A stretch of DNA of 64,000 nt from the NCBI GenBank assembly GCA_963665015.2, contig CAXXSY010000003.1:682001-746000 (forward strand), given 5' to 3'. This document shows, in pieces, positions 1 through 9,262 of this stretch. The notes beneath the pieces are model-generated. The model was given only the letters and a program-made list of their open reading frames with translations, did no database searches and was not told the DNA's origin. A program made the position numbers and the translations under genes. The stretch comes from G963662655 sp963665015. Its GTDB lineage: Bacteria > Cloacimonadota > Cloacimonadia > Cloacimonadales > JAIOQZ01. Positions within the stretch are counted from its first letter, which is position 1; each line of letters starts with the position of its first letter.

Positions 1-96
1 ATCCTCGGCATGTTCCTGTCGGTGCCTGTTGTATTTCTCGTCCGTGGCATGATCATGGTCATGTACAGGAATCTCAAGGAATTCGAAATCATTTAG
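1..96 (+). CDS. C-terminal fragment of an unidentified membrane protein
   Basis: The reading frame is open from the window edge and ends with TAG at 94-96, leaving 31 residues. It starts with a hydrophobic run (ILGMFLSVPVVFLV) and ends in a charged tail (MYRNLKEFEII), as expected for a last transmembrane helix followed by a short cytoplasmic end. The stop lies 14 bases before the next start, so it is probably cotranscribed with the oxoamine synthase downstream. Too little remains to name the family; a lipid or envelope enzyme would fit the neighbour, but that is a guess. Confidence 0.55.
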   Translation: MLGMFLSVPVVFLVRGMIMVMYRNLKEFEII

Positions 97-110
97 AAAA
101 TGGATATGAT

Positions 111-1289
111 ATGAGTATTATCGACAAATGTATGAATTTCACACGCGCCAGAGAAGTGATGGAACTGGGCTATTATCCGTATTTCAGGGTAATCTCCACC
201 GAGCAGGAGACGGAGGTGCTGGTCAACGGCAAGAAGATGCTGATGATGGGTTCCAACAGCTATCTGGGTCTGACCACGCATCCAAAAGTCAAGAAAGCGG
301 CGCAGGACGCACTCGATAAATACGGTTCCGGTTGCGCCGGATCGAGATTCCTCAACGGAACGCTGGACATCCATATCGAGCTGGAACGCAGGCTCGCGGA
401 GTTTGTCGGCAAGGAGGCCGCGCTGGTATTCGCCACCGGCTATCAGGCGAACGTGGGTGCGATCTCGGCCATCGTGAACAAGGGCGAATTCATTGTCACC
501 GACAAGCTCGACCACGCCTCCATAATCGACGGCTGCCGGCTCTCGATGGGCAAGATGTTGCGCTATAACCATAACGACATCGAAAGCCTCGAAAAAGCCC
601 TCCAGAAAACCGACGGCGCAAATTCGCTGATCGTGGTCGATGGAATCTTCAGCATGGAGGGCGATATCGCGGACATCCCGCGCATCCTCGAGCTGAAGAA
701 CAAATACAATTTCGGGCTGATGATCGACGAAGCTCATTCGCTAGGCGTGCTGCACAAGAGCGGCGCGGGTTGCGCGAAGTACTTCGACGCGACCGACGAC
801 ACCGAGATCGTCATGGGCACCTTCAGCAAGTCGCTGGCGTCCGTGGGCGGCTTCATCGCGGCGGACGAGCAGATCATCCATTATCTGAAGCATTTTTCGC
901 GCGCGCTCATCTTCAGCGCTTCGCTGCCACCGGCTTCCGCGGCGTCCGTTCTCGCAGCGCTCGACATCATCGAAAAGGAACCGGAACGCATCGAAAAGCT
1001 GTGGGAGAACACCAACTACATGCTGAAGTCGTTCAAGGAGATGGGCTACGATACGGGCAGTTCCAATACGCCGGTGATCCCGCTGCATGTGGGTGAGATG
1101 ATGACCGCGTTCCACATCTGGAAGCGACTCGACGAGGAAGGCGTCTTCATCAATCCGGTGATCCCGCCGGCCGTCGCGCCCACCGACACCCTCATCCGGT
1201 GCAGCTTCATGGCGACGCATACCAAAGAGCAGCTCGATTTCGCGCTGGAGAAGTTCTTTATGGTCGGTAAAGAGGTAGGGCTGCTGTAG
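111..1289 (+). CDS. PLP-dependent alpha-oxoamine synthase, serine palmitoyltransferase-like
   Basis: This 392-residue protein has the full length and layout of the alpha-oxoamine synthase family (AONS, KBL, SPT, CqsA), which condenses an amino acid with an acyl thioester and releases CO2. Visible marks are the substrate-side SNSYLGL stretch (~48-54), the DHASIIDG histidine motif (~133), DEAHSLGVLH (~206) and the PLP-lysine motif GTFSKSLASVGGF (~236-248). The FSKSLAS version is closer to bacterial serine palmitoyltransferases than to the Kbl-type GKALGGASGG seen in the second paralogue of this window (37394-38641). Sphingoid-base synthesis is therefore my preferred role, but 8-amino-7-oxononanoate or quorum-signal synthesis cannot be excluded from sequence alone. 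It follows a membrane-protein gene by 14 bases. The stop is TAG, which shows that TAG is a normal stop in this genome. Confidence 0.8.
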   Translation: MSIIDKCMNFTRAREVMELGYYPYFRVISTEQETEVLVNGKKMLMMGSNSYLGLTTHPKVKKAAQDALDKYGSGCAGSRFLNGTLDIHIELERRLAEFVGKEAALVFATGYQANVGAISAIVNKGEFIVTDKLDHASIIDGCRLSMGKMLRYNHNDIESLEKALQKTDGANSLIVVDGIFSMEGDIADIPRILELKNKYNFGLMIDEAHSLGVLHKSGAGCAKYFDATDDTEIVMGTFSKSLASVGGFIAADEQIIHYLKHFSRALIFSASLPPASAASVLAALDIIEKEPERIEKLWENTNYMLKSFKEMGYDTGSSNTPVIPLHVGEMMTAFHIWKRLDEEGVFINPVIPPAVAPTDTLIRCSFMATHTKEQLDFALEKFFMVGKEVGLL

Positions 1290-1325
1290 AGACCATCCAT
1301 CGACTTCGCTCAGGATGACACGGAA

Positions 1326-1378
1326 GAAATCAACTTCCGAATGTCCGACCGAAGGGAGGTCTTCCGAATGTTGATTTC
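1326..1378. repeat. Family 2 hairpin element (TTCCGAATGT boxes)
   Basis: The outer arms GAAATCAAC and GTTGATTTC are perfectly complementary. Inside them lie two copies of the box TTCCGAATGT, and between the boxes GACC and GGTC can pair as an inner stem. The same architecture with different outer arms recurs at eight other places in the window. It lies directly after the oxoamine synthase gene. Confidence 0.8.
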
Positions 1379-1414
1379 TCTGTCTGAAGCAGGATGTTCA
1401 GGATAAGGGAAATG

Positions 1415-2157
1415 AGCAGGATGGAGAGGTGGTTGCTTTCTGATGGTGCGCCAAGCTCCAGCTTGGCATTTCTTCTACGTTTTTCCAGTCTGAATCACGA
1501 TTCGCAGGATTACCACGATTAGCAGGATGGAGAGGTGGTTGCTTTCTGATGGTGCGCCATGCTCCGGCCTGGCATTTCTTCTTCGTTTTTTCAGTCTGAA
1601 TCACGATTCGCAGGATTACCACGATTAGCAGGATGGAGAGGTGGTTGCTTTCTGATGGTGCGCCATGCTCCGGCTTGGCATTTCTTCTTCGTTTTTCAGC
1701 CTGAATCACGATTTGCAGGATTACCACGATTAGCAGGATGGAGAGGTGGTTGCTTTCTGATGGTGCGCCAAGCTCCAGCTTGGCATTTCTTCTTCGTTTT
1801 TCCAGTCTGAATTACGATTCACAGGATTACCACGATTAGCAGGATGGAGAGGTGGTTGCTTTCTGATGGTGCGCCAAGCTCCAGCTTGGCATCTCCTCTT
1901 CGTTTTTCCAGTCTGAATCACGATTCACAGGATTATCACGATTAGCAGGATGGAGAGGTGGTTGCTTTCTGATGGTGCGCCAAGCTCCGGCTTGGCATCT
2001 CCTCTTCGTTTTTCCAGTCTGAATCACGATTCACAGGATTACCACGATTAGCAGGATGGAGAGGTGTTTGCTTTCTGATGGTGCGCCAAGCTCCAGCTTG
2101 GCATCTCTTCTTCGTTTTTCCAGTCTGAATTACGATTCGCAGGATTATCACGATTAA
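1415..2157. repeat. Seven tandem copies of a 106-bp unit
   Basis: Units begin with AGCAGGATGGAG at 1415, 1521, 1627, 1732, 1838, 1944 and 2050, so the period is 106 bases (105 once). Each unit holds a conserved GAGAGGTGGTTGCTTTC stretch, then a hairpin such as GCCAAGCT-CC-AGCTTGGC, then a tail ending in GATTACCACGATTA. The hairpin differs between copies (GCCATGCTCCGGCCTGGC in copy 2). Read on the minus strand the hairpin part is GATGCC...GGCGCACC, which matches family 1 elsewhere in the window. No gene is visible in 1290-2412; open frames across the array merely follow the repeat period. Confidence 0.95.
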
Positions 2158-2190
2158 CAACAAGTCCAAAATACTGGAGAGAAGAGAGAT

Positions 2191-2272
2191 GCGGACGGCT
2201 TGAAGGATTCGAATTTGCGAGCAAATTCACAGACGTCCGCGTTCCGAAGAGAGAGCAGGCAGGGGTGCCTGC
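2191..2272. repeat. Two adjacent family 1 hairpins
   Basis: The first hairpin pairs GCGGACG (2191) with CGTCCGC (ending 2240) around a loop that itself contains GAATTTGC-GA-GCAAATTC. The second, at 2255-2272, is GCAGGCA-GGGG-TGCCTGC. Both carry the family frame GAGATGC/GAGAGC on the left and GCGTTCC/GCGTACC on the right. Confidence 0.8.
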
Positions 2273-2279
2273 GTACCAT

Positions 2280-2310
2280 GAAAAAACCCTCTCCTCGATC
2301 GAGGAGAGGG
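2280..2310 (-). terminator. Intrinsic terminator of the tldD operon
   Basis: A perfect 24-base palindrome (arms CCCTCTCCTCGA and TCGAGGAGAGGG, 2287-2310) is followed on the minus strand by a run of seven T. It lies about 100 bases after the tldD stop and is the first terminator-like structure met by transcripts from the protease-tldE-tldD operon. Confidence 0.75.
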
Positions 2311-2340
2311 GCTTGGGGTGAGATAATAACCTATTGATTA

Positions 2341-2400
2341 TCCGCTAACATGATTTCGCTTCGCGAATGGTTTTCGTTTTGACTTCGTCAAAGCCGAAAT
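2341..2400. repeat. Dispersed element shared with 56381-56520
   Basis: The minus-strand sequence contains TTTCGGCTTTGACGAAGTC, AAAACGAAA, ATCATG and TTAGCGGATAATC. The same words in the same order occur on the plus strand after the secreted adhesin gene near 56381-56461. TTTGAC-GAA-GTCAAA is a small hairpin. Confidence 0.6.
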
Positions 2401-2412
2401 TGGGTGAGGTTC

Positions 2413-3852
2413 CTAAGCCTTTATACCAACCTTCACATTCTTGAATCGTGCCGGTGCGACGCCGTGCGAGAGGTGCATCGATTGTCCAGGTTCGCCTTTT
2501 CCGCAGTTGAAGGTTCCGTGGAACGTCCACTCCTCTTCTCCGCAGATACGGTCGCAGGAGCCCCAGAACCTCGGCGTGATGCCGTAGTAGGTGGGTTCCC
2601 GGACGATTTCCTTGATCTCGCCGTTCTCGATTCGCCAGCCGATCTCGGTGGTGAACTGGAAGTTGTTGCGATTGTCGTCGATGGACCAAGTCTTGGTGAA
2701 GTCGATGTAGTAGCCTTTCTCGGTGCTCTTGATCAGCTCGTCGAGCGATCCCTGACCCGGCGCCAGGCAGAAGTTGGTCATGCGGATCAGCGGGAAATCG
2801 TTGGCGTTGGTCGCCATCATGTTGGAACTCGGCTCGAGTCCGAGCTGGGGTGCGATTTCGCGCGAGGTCTGCTGATTGACCAGGATACCGTTCTTGATGA
2901 TATCGACTCTGCGTCCGGGCACGCCTTCGTCATCGACAAGGTGGTAGCCGATGCCGCGCGGGTCGGTGCTGTCGCTGTAGATGTTCACGATGTCCGAGCC
3001 GTAGCGGAAGTTTCCGATCATTTCCGGCTTGATGAACGTCTTGCCGGCATAGGAAATTTCCATCCCGAAGATGCGGTCGGCCTCGGTGGCGTGTCCCACC
3101 GATTCGTGCAGTTGCAGCGCCAGGTGTCCGCTTCCGATGATGATGTCGGAAAAATCCTCTTCCACGGTGGGTGCGGTCAGAAGCGCGATGGCTTCCTCCA
3201 TGATCACTTCGGCGTTCTTCTCGAGCTCGCATTTGCGCAGGGCTTCGAAGCCACCGCGTTGGGCGGTCATGTGTCCCGGGTACGTTCTGGAATAAGCGCC
3301 GTTCTCGTCCCCGGCGAGGACCATGATTTCCGGAAGAATGTCGTAAACCAGCGAATCGGAGAACGTCCCTTCCGAGTTGGCGTATATCTTGTACTGGCGG
3401 GAGAACGATGCGCGCGCGTGAGAATGGACGATTTTCGGATTGCCGATCATCTTCCGTGCGATGTTCTCCACGTAGGCGATTTTATCTTCGTCCGGCATGA
3501 GGAAAGGGTCTTCTTCCGGCTTGTAGAGATAGCTTCCGACAAACGGTTCGATTGCCGGGAACGCCACTTTGTCCTTGCGGAAGCGGCTGCCGTGCTTCGC
3601 GTTTTCGATCGCGAGCTTGATCATGCGGTCGATGGCGGAGCGGCTCAGCTCGGTGGTTCCGGAAAAACCCCAGCAGCCATCGACGAGCACGCGTACGCCG
3701 ACCGCCAGAGAATCGGTGTCTGACCCGAAATACTTGAGCTCGCCGTTGCGGAAGTAGATGGTCTGCGAATCGGTAACGGTAAGCCGGACGTCGGCGAAGG
3801 TGATCGACGGGATATCCAAACGATTGATGATATCATTTACTATTTTCTTCAT
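2413..3852 (-). CDS. tldD: TldD-type zinc metalloprotease
   Basis: This 479-residue protein is a full-length TldD family member. The metal-binding motif HESVGH (HExxxH) followed by ATEADRIFGMEISYAGKTF (residues ~254-278) is diagnostic, and the later SSNMMATNANDFPLIRM and GYYIDFTKTWSIDDNRNNFQF stretches fit the family. TldD forms a heterodimeric protease with TldE that degrades unfolded peptides and matures some modified peptides. It is the last gene of a three-gene operon with tldE (9-base gap) and the secreted C25 protease. The start is preceded by AAGGAGCGACC. No peptide-antibiotic precursor is seen nearby, so a housekeeping peptidase role is the default. Confidence 0.92.
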   Translation of the reverse strand: MKKIVNDIINRLDIPSITFADVRLTVTDSQTIYFRNGELKYFGSDTDSLAVGVRVLVDGCWGFSGTTELSRSAIDRMIKLAIENAKHGSRFRKDKVAFPAIEPFVGSYLYKPEEDPFLMPDEDKIAYVENIARKMIGNPKIVHSHARASFSRQYKIYANSEGTFSDSLVYDILPEIMVLAGDENGAYSRTYPGHMTAQRGGFEALRKCELEKNAEVIMEEAIALLTAPTVEEDFSDIIIGSGHLALQLHESVGHATEADRIFGMEISYAGKTFIKPEMIGNFRYGSDIVNIYSDSTDPRGIGYHLVDDEGVPGRRVDIIKNGILVNQQTSREIAPQLGLEPSSNMMATNANDFPLIRMTNFCLAPGQGSLDELIKSTEKGYYIDFTKTWSIDDNRNNFQFTTEIGWRIENGEIKEIVREPTYYGITPRFWGSCDRICGEEEWTFHGTFNCGKGEPGQSMHLSHGVAPARFKNVKVGIKA

Positions 3853-3861
3853 GGTCGCTCC

Positions 3862-5193
3862 TTATATCGTTTCCGTCGAGGAACTGATTTTGAATCCGTT
3901 GACGCGCACATGCGGCATGCTGAGCGTTTCGATCCCGAAGGCTCCGTAGTTGCCGGAAAACGGCACGACTGTATTGGCTTTTTCGAGTCCGGTGATTCGC
4001 TCGACAATCTCGGCGATGCGCTGGGTGTAGCGCAGGTTGTTCACGACGCGCGTGACCTTTCCGTCTTCGATCAGGAACGTCCCGTCGCGCGTCAGACCTG
4101 TGACCGAGGTTTCCTTCGGGTTGATAAAGTTCATGTAGTGCAGACTGGAGATGTAGAGTCCTCTCTTGATCGGCTTGATGAGCTCGTCCAGGGTCTGGTC
4201 GCCGGGCTCGAGCACGACGCACATTCCGCCGGCGCCGTTCTTCTCCATGTTCAGCTTGCGTCCGTAGTAGTTATCGACGAAGAAGTTTTTGAACACCCCC
4301 TTCTCGATCAGCGTCACGGGGTTGTAGATGTGCCCGTCGTGATTGTACAGGTAGCGGATGAGTCCAGGCCAGTTGGGGTCGTCCCGCAGGGTGATGCTCT
4401 CCGGGAATAACTTTTGATCGACCTTCCCCTCGAAGAAGGAGCGCTTCATGTCCAGCGCACCGGCGGACATCCCGAAGGAGAGGTAGGAGATCAGTTCGCC
4501 GATGACGCGCGGTGCCATGACCACTTCGTATTCGCCCGGATCGACATCGACGATCTCACCGGTGGCGGCCTTCACTTTCATGACCATCTCTTCGATGAAC
4601 TTCTTCTGATCGAACAGCGAGAAATCCTCGCCGCCGAACGACTGCAGGACGGTCACTTCGTTCTTGTCCGAGACCGCCTTGAGCTCCAGCATGACGGGGC
4701 TGTGAACCGAGCGTTTGTCCAGCCCGTTGCTGTTGATGATGAAGTCTTCCTCGATGTTGCAGATGAACGTTCCGTAGATGCGGAAATCGTACGGCTCCAC
4801 CGCTTTTGACACGGCTTCGAGGATGTCGATCTTTCTGTCCAGCGGCAGCGTCTCGATGTTGTTCGGCTTGTCGGGGATTTCGACCGTGTCGAGATTGTCC
4901 TCGAGATCGATGAAATCCGGGTCCGGCGGCAGCTTGTCGATGATCTGAAGCGCGTCGTCGATGTTCTGCCGGATCTTCCGCAGGTCGGGATCGCTGATGC
5001 TGAAGGTGTAGGAGCGCTTGCCCTTGTGGATTGTTGCACTCACCCTACTGATCTGATTGGAGACATTGTAGTTGATCTGGCTTCGAAAGAAGCGCAGAAA
5101 ATCGGTCTGCCAGATTCTGTAATCGAAATCGAATTTCAGATCCGGGTAGTCGCGAATGATTTTGAGTAGGTTTTCCCTGATCAGTTCTTTCAT
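3862..5193 (-). CDS. tldE: TldE/PmbA-type metalloprotease partner subunit
   Basis: The 443-residue protein belongs to the PmbA/TldE family and lacks the HExxxH motif, as usual for the non-catalytic partner. Conserved features are the GGMCVVLEPGDQTLDELI segment (~342-360), the TSVTGLTRDGTFLIEDGK segment (~390) and the closing SGNYGAFGIETLSMPHVRVNGF-type region. It would pair with TldD encoded 9 bases downstream. The upstream neighbour, 16 bases away, is a secreted C25 protease, an unusual operon partner. The start has AAAGGGG about eight bases upstream. Confidence 0.9.
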   Translation of the reverse strand: MKELIRENLLKIIRDYPDLKFDFDYRIWQTDFLRFFRSQINYNVSNQISRVSATIHKGKRSYTFSISDPDLRKIRQNIDDALQIIDKLPPDPDFIDLEDNLDTVEIPDKPNNIETLPLDRKIDILEAVSKAVEPYDFRIYGTFICNIEEDFIINSNGLDKRSVHSPVMLELKAVSDKNEVTVLQSFGGEDFSLFDQKKFIEEMVMKVKAATGEIVDVDPGEYEVVMAPRVIGELISYLSFGMSAGALDMKRSFFEGKVDQKLFPESITLRDDPNWPGLIRYLYNHDGHIYNPVTLIEKGVFKNFFVDNYYGRKLNMEKNGAGGMCVVLEPGDQTLDELIKPIKRGLYISSLHYMNFINPKETSVTGLTRDGTFLIEDGKVTRVVNNLRYTQRIAEIVERITGLEKANTVVPFSGNYGAFGIETLSMPHVRVNGFKISSSTETI

Positions 5194-5209
5194 AGGTACC
5201 CCTTTCGTT

Positions 5210-8200
5210 TTATCTGATTAATAGCATTTTCCTTGTTACGTGGTGCTTTCCGGCAACGATCCGGGCAAAATAAACGCCCGATCCGACGCTCTTTCCTGTC
5301 TGGTCGCGTCCATCCCAGGTGACGCTGTGCGCGCCTTCAGCTTTCCGCTCGGAAACGAGCTTGCGCACGCGTTGCCCTTTAATATTATACAGAGTGATTT
5401 CAACTTCCGTCGGTTCGGCGAGGCTGAACCGGAATCCGCCCGGACGTATGCCCGGTGTGAACGGATTGGACATCAGGCTGACCTGGAAACCCTGTTGCGG
5501 CTGCGGCTCGTCGCCGATCGAAAAGTACGTGTAGTTCAGCGTAACCTGAATCGTCGTGGGGGAGCCGTAGCTCGAATTGCTGTCCAGCTCGATGTACGAC
5601 TCGTACAGGCCCGCCGTATAGCTTTGCGGTGAGAAATTGAGATCGAAATCGAGCTGGCTGTATCCGGGTACCACCAGCGTGACCGGATCGCAATAGAGCC
5701 AGGTCGAGATGGGTGCGCCGACTTGATTGAACGAAGCCTCGCCGACGTCGGTTCCTTCGATGCCTGTTACCACGTTTGTCGAGCCGGTATCTTCATCGAA
5801 CGGGTAGTATCCGATCAAGCCGATCTCCTGATCCGGTATGATCCGGCAGCTCTTTTCCATGATCTCGACGGCGCTCAGCTCGCGAGAGAAGAACGTCAGT
5901 CCGTCCAGGAGGCCGTTGAATTCATAGACGCCGTTCATCGCGGATCCAAAGTAGAATGCCTCGTCGTTGTAGCGCACCGGCGGCGTGAATTCGTCTTCTT
6001 CCATCAGGATTCCGTCCAGATAGGATTTCATGCCGTTTTCCGAAGCGGTCAAGGCGAAGTGGTACCAGTGGTCGGGCTCGAAATTGTGCGACAGGTTTCG
6101 CGATGCGTTCTCGCCGTTGGAATTTATCACCGCATAGTTGAGCGAATTGATGTTCGGCATGGCGAGCTGGAAGCTCCTGTTCAGGAAGCTTTCGCCCTTG
6201 TAGAGGATGTATCCCGGAGAGCATCCTTCGGGGATATAGAACCAGACCATCATGGTCAGTTCGTTCAGATTCTCGAATTCGGCAGACGACGGAGCCGTGA
6301 TGTAGCTTTCCGGCGCGGTCAGATCGGCCGCCTGGTTACTGTAGTTGACGATCTCGATCTCCAGCGGCGCGGCACCGACGTTTTGTACCGTGACCGGTAT
6401 CTGATCCTGCTCCGGCTGGTCGATCTCTGTATAGACCGAGTCGATTTCGCACACCATCTTGGGCTGGAATACCGCCGGAATCTCGAACAGGTCTTCGAAA
6501 TTCCCCGCGCTGTTCTCGATGGTTGCCGTGATATCGACATCCTGTCCGTCGTCGCACTGCATCGAGAGCGTGCCGGTTGCTTCGAAGAAGCCGATCCCCC
6601 CCGGTGTCAGTGTGCCGATCATCGCCGAATCGCTATCCAGTTCGATGAATTCGTCCGGTGATAGAACCGCCGTGATGGGATCGCTTGCCAGGGTACCTGC
6701 GTTGCGGTAGTAGAATTGCAGATTCAGCTCTTCACCGGCGTCCCATTCGCCATCCGCGTTTCCGCTCGGGTCGCTGACGATCAGGCTGTCGATCAGCACG
6801 AATCCCGCCGAGGGTTGGATGAATTCGATTGTGCCTTCATAGACCTGGTGGTCGCGGATGTTGATCGTTAGGGTCGCTGTACCGGGCATATCGACCGGTT
6901 CGTCCAGCTCGAGCGTGAACGAGTTTTCGGTGATTTCACTGCGTCCGACGATCTCGTCGTCGAAGATGCATGTCGCCACGCCGCCGATCTCCGATACGGT
7001 GATCGGGATGTTTACCAATGTAAGCTCGAGGCTCGAAGGGTGCTCGACCGTCAGCTCGGTGGGCTGCTGTCGCCAGATGCGCAGGGTCGGGTCGCCGAAG
7101 TTGTGGAAGATGTAAAATTCGTACTCCGAGTATTCGTCCTGTTCCCAGAATTCCTCCATCGCCATCAGACCCGTGAGCATCATAAGGCTGGTCGAGCCGC
7201 CCGAATCGATGTGGAAGTAATCGGGCATGAAGTGTTCCCACATGGAGTCGTAGTATCCGCGCACGAAGAAGTCGTTGTACCCGCTGAGCGAGGAGCGGCT
7301 TGCGCCGTAGGCTCCGACCGCGCCGCCGTCTTCGTTGCGGATGAATTCCTCGCAGAAGCTTTCGTAGCTTTTGCTCGGGTCGTAGTCTGTTTCGCCGTCG
7401 AACCAGCCGGTCTGGCAGTTGATACTGAATACGAAGGGCAGGAGATCGCCGTTATGCAGGGACTGAACGTTCCAGGAATCGAAGTACGGGTCGCCCCAGC
7501 CGTCGAAGGTCGGATCGGTGCCGCTGTCGTAGGTGAAGTTGCGTGAGATGCCGTGATCGCGGTGGTTCACGATGAACGCGCCGCTTTCAATCGCGCTGGA
7601 GATATCCTCATCGTCTCCATCCCATTCGAAGCCGTTTTCGCGCAGGAGTTCGTCGGGTATCGGTTCGCCGTTGGCGTATTCGCCGTCGTTGTAGTGGGTG
7701 GGATTTTGATAGTCGGACGTGCAGTAGATACGTTCGACCGTATAACCTTCTTCCAGCATCCAGTCGCGGATTTCCTCGGAGGTCTTCACGAATCTGCGGC
7801 TTTCGTAGCCGTCTTCTTCGTCGTCCTGGAAATAGGCGCAGACGGTAGCGTTTTGGTAGAAGGAGGCTTGTTGCGGTGGCTGCGCTTCGTAGCCGATGAT
7901 CTTATCGACCACGGTCATGGCCTCTTCGGCGTCGTCAACCGAGATTCTGCCGGCCGCGATGTCGGGATAATAGTCGTTGTAGCCGTCCATGCAGAGGTAG
8001 GTCAGGTCGGTTCCGACGTTTTCGTAGCTGATGGCGCTCGATACATGGTCGCATTCGATGATTTCCGCGTCGCCGAGGAAGATCACGAATGAGGGTGGGA
8101 TATCCCAGGTCTCGTAGGCTTCTTCGATGTAGTTGGCGATGTCGTCATTGCTGTCGCCGATATCCTCGATGCAGGCGATCGCGGTGATGTAGCCCATCTT

Positions 8201-8965
8201 CTGTTTCCATTCGCGCAGATTTTCCGCCGCCTCTTCCATGTCGCTACTGGTGATGATGATCAGGTCGGCGCCGGAGTCCCGACTGCGCGAATCGTTCGAA
8301 GCCGGTGAGAGCTGGTTCCGGTTCAGTACCCGCTGATAGTAGAGCGCGTCGAACCATCTGCTGTGAAGGCGTTCATCGTAGATGTTTCCCGACGAATAGC
8401 TTATGGTGATGTCGCAGGATTCGATCACGGTGAGTTCTCTTGTCGAGGCGTCCCACGATACCGGCGCGAAACGGATCAGCGCCATCTCCACGCCGCGGAC
8501 CCTTGCGCGTTCTTGTTCCCAAGCGTTTTTTTCGGGATACACGTCACCGCCCGAATAGAAGCCTCGATCCACTGTAAACGGCGGTGTTTTCGCGCCAACT
8601 TCATCCACTGCCGGCGGTTGTGCCGGGAGCGGGGTCACATTCGGAATGACACGGCGTTTGACGTTGGTCATCTCGACCCGCACAACCGCGTTTTGCGGTA
8701 CGGCGATCCGCTTTCCAAGCTGCGGAAGCGCCGGATAGCCGGTTTTGGTCAATCGTCCCCAGTCGCCGATCGATATCGTGTTGTACTTCGATCCTTCGAT
8801 CGAAATCTCGCCGATCTTCATCGCGTCGATCTCCAGTCGCAAATCAAGCCTGCCGGGTATATCCGAAACGACCGTGAAGGCCGTCTCATCCGGCGTAAAA
8901 TCAATCGATTGCGCGAAAAGCATACCGAGCGCAATCAATGCCATCATGAATCCAGCTCGTTTCAT
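5210..8965 (-). CDS. Secreted gingipain-like C25 protease with LamG and type IX sorting domains
   Basis: I start at 8965 because it gives a signal peptide (MKRAGFMMALIALGMLFAQ) and a strong AAGGA ribosome site; an in-frame start at 9079 would add 38 unconvincing residues. The mature 1,230-residue protein contains a gingipain propeptide-like region (~30-220), a peptidase C25 domain beginning ADLIIITSSDM (~235) with the likely catalytic His in VNHRDHG (~455) and Cys in SINCQTGWF (~500), Ig-like segments, a laminin-G/concanavalin-like domain (around NELTMMVWFYIPEG, ~915-1070), and a final FlgD-Ig-like domain (MSNPFTPG ... YNIKGQRV ... GVYFARIVAG). The last domain matches type IX secretion signals known from FCB bacteria. 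It is the first gene of an operon with tldE and tldD. A surface or exported cysteine endopeptidase for protein feeding is likely. Confidence 0.9.
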   Translation of the reverse strand: MKRAGFMMALIALGMLFAQSIDFTPDETAFTVVSDIPGRLDLRLEIDAMKIGEISIEGSKYNTISIGDWGRLTKTGYPALPQLGKRIAVPQNAVVRVEMTNVKRRVIPNVTPLPAQPPAVDEVGAKTPPFTVDRGFYSGGDVYPEKNAWEQERARVRGVEMALIRFAPVSWDASTRELTVIESCDITISYSSGNIYDERLHSRWFDALYYQRVLNRNQLSPASNDSRSRDSGADLIIITSSDMEEAAENLREWKQKMGYITAIACIEDIGDSNDDIANYIEEAYETWDIPPSFVIFLGDAEIIECDHVSSAISYENVGTDLTYLCMDGYNDYYPDIAAGRISVDDAEEAMTVVDKIIGYEAQPPQQASFYQNATVCAYFQDDEEDGYESRRFVKTSEEIRDWMLEEGYTVERIYCTSDYQNPTHYNDGEYANGEPIPDELLRENGFEWDGDDEDISSAIESGAFIVNHRDHGISRNFTYDSGTDPTFDGWGDPYFDSWNVQSLHNGDLLPFVFSINCQTGWFDGETDYDPSKSYESFCEEFIRNEDGGAVGAYGASRSSLSGYNDFFVRGYYDSMWEHFMPDYFHIDSGGSTSLMMLTGLMAMEEFWEQDEYSEYEFYIFHNFGDPTLRIWRQQPTELTVEHPSSLELTLVNIPITVSEIGGVATCIFDDEIVGRSEITENSFTLELDEPVDMPGTATLTINIRDHQVYEGTIEFIQPSAGFVLIDSLIVSDPSGNADGEWDAGEELNLQFYYRNAGTLASDPITAVLSPDEFIELDSDSAMIGTLTPGGIGFFEATGTLSMQCDDGQDVDITATIENSAGNFEDLFEIPAVFQPKMVCEIDSVYTEIDQPEQDQIPVTVQNVGAAPLEIEIVNYSNQAADLTAPESYITAPSSAEFENLNELTMMVWFYIPEGCSPGYILYKGESFLNRSFQLAMPNINSLNYAVINSNGENASRNLSHNFEPDHWYHFALTASENGMKSYLDGILMEEDEFTPPVRYNDEAFYFGSAMNGVYEFNGLLDGLTFFSRELSAVEIMEKSCRIIPDQEIGLIGYYPFDEDTGSTNVVTGIEGTDVGEASFNQVGAPISTWLYCDPVTLVVPGYSQLDFDLNFSPQSYTAGLYESYIELDSNSSYGSPTTIQVTLNYTYFSIGDEPQPQQGFQVSLMSNPFTPGIRPGGFRFSLAEPTEVEITLYNIKGQRVRKLVSERKAEGAHSVTWDGRDQTGKSVGSGVYFARIVAGKHHVTRKMLLIR

Positions 8966-9102
8966 ATTTTGTCCTTTTTTTGATTTCATACCATGAACGC
9001 CATAATATAGGATAACATTCAAATCTGCAAGAAGTATTCCGAAAGTTGACCGGTTTTCATGATTTATGCCGTCGAGCAAGGCTTGGTCTGCCCGTCAGAG
9101 AT

Positions 9103-9120
9103 GCGGACGAGGACGTCCGC
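9103..9120. repeat. Family 1 hairpin GCGGACG/CGTCCGC
   Basis: A seven-pair hairpin with loop AGGA sits in the frame GAGATGC...GCGTTCC. It lies between the divergent protease and HD-domain genes. The rest of 8966-9262 holds no gene; a second short palindromic stretch (GGTTGCTCCTACAGCAG) follows near 9149. Confidence 0.7.
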
Positions 9121-9262
9121 GTTCCGTGGGGAATGGGCAAGACAGAGGGTTGCTCCTACAGCAGAGACAGAAAGCGCTGAAGGATTTCCGTCTGCATCTC
9201 CATGCGATTTCATTTGACGAATTGCACAACAATCACTAACTTATCCGACGAGGTAAGAAAAG

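Noticed and set aside
1415..2157. Tandem repeats as a CRISPR array
   Set aside because: The units are 106 bases and nearly identical throughout; there are no unique spacers between short repeats and no cas gene in the window. The same holds for 18294-18440 and 57908-58123.
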